Shown here piece after piece: positions 63,733-64,000 of a stretch of 64,000 bases of DNA; the first letter of the stretch is position 1, and every line of letters begins with the position of its first letter. The DNA is from Anaeramoeba flamelloides (lineage: Eukaryota > Metamonada > Anaeramoebidae), in NCBI GenBank assembly GCA_027625915.1, contig JANTQA010000060.1, positions 2,356,001-2,420,000 of the forward strand, given 5' to 3'. Made by a program: the position numbers and the translations under genes. The notes under the pieces are model-generated. The model made no database searches. It was given only the letters and a program-made list of their open reading frames with translations, and was not told the DNA's origin.

Positions 63733-64000
63733 GTATGTATTTTTCTTTTTCTTTTTCTTTTTCTTTTTTTTTTTAATTCCTTGAATAAGGATTACTGTCT
63801 TCAAAAAAAAAATCTTTACAAGAAACAATGCTTTTTTTCCAAAAGATAACAAAAACAAGATCAAAAAGTCTTGTATGCTTTTTTTTCTTTTTTTTTGTTT
63901 GTGGTGATGCAGAAATTTTGTTTTCTCTCCCTCTTAGAAAAATAAATCTTAGTATCTTGTTAAGTAGTGGAATTCAAAAATTTGTTCCTCTTGTTTTCTT
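63733..64000 (+). other. start of an intron of the KDEL receptor gene
   Basis: The GTATGT donor is followed by T/C-rich sequence (TTCTTTTTC repeats). No exon encoding the missing C-terminal membrane segments is visible before the window ends. Confidence 0.7.

Overview
The window is nuclear DNA of a very AT-rich, intron-bearing single-celled eukaryote. Coding islands (proteasome subunit, Arf GTPase, KDEL receptor, protein kinase, RhoGEF, ankyrin protein) sit in long A/T homopolymer-rich non-coding DNA full of small transposon-like repeats. The archaeal-type phosphoglycerate mutase, the ankyrin repeats built on a PLHxLC...NGAD pattern, the Asn/Lys/Glu-rich linkers and the DH-PH-WW signalling protein would fit an anaerobic amoeba such as Anaeramoeba (Metamonada). 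That placement is inference from style and gene content only. Every gene I can support lies on the + strand.

Layout: 300/528-2057 Lys/Asn-rich protein of unknown function; 5241-11258 20S proteasome alpha4 (PSMA7-like) in three exons with a 5.1-kb second intron; 16571-22762 phosphoglycerate mutase of the apgM type in three exons, the middle one only 107 bp; 26795-32519 RhoGEF-like DH-PH-coiled coil-WW-WW protein in three exons; 40505-41400 two-exon unknown protein; 45646-48033 ankyrin-repeat protein with a probable last exon at 50545-50772; 52989-53930 TKL-like kinase lacking the usual beta-3 lysine; 57520-58160 Arf1-like GTPase; 63260 onward, the first exon of an ER-retention (KDEL) receptor that runs off the window.

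The rest is dominated by short non-autonomous elements recognised by comparing parts of the window with each other: a palindromic TA-flanked MITE with four copies; other TA-flanked elements (22823-23508, 48486-48997, 18461-18959, 49338-49926, 9637-10036); TTAA-flanked (piggyBac-style) elements (2735-2903, ~44488-44650, 58532-58703, 58708-59902, 35215-35963); one hAT-like element with a perfect 8-bp duplication (51760-52558); a 1.3-kb foldback (14758-16091); a ~560-bp dispersed repeat with at least five copies; and 5'-truncated LINE-like tails whose 3' parts are strings of distinct palindromic modules joined by a shared GTGCCTAG linker. Many of these elements lie inside host introns, which explains why housekeeping genes here have 2-5 kb introns.

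The identified host genes are mostly basic cell machinery: protein turnover (proteasome), glycolysis (phosphoglycerate mutase), membrane traffic (Arf, KDEL receptor) and signalling (RhoGEF, kinase, ankyrin). I see no operon-like or clustered system. The most unusual points are the lysine-less kinase, the DH-PH-WW-WW architecture, the repeat-filled introns and the modular palindromic LINE tails.
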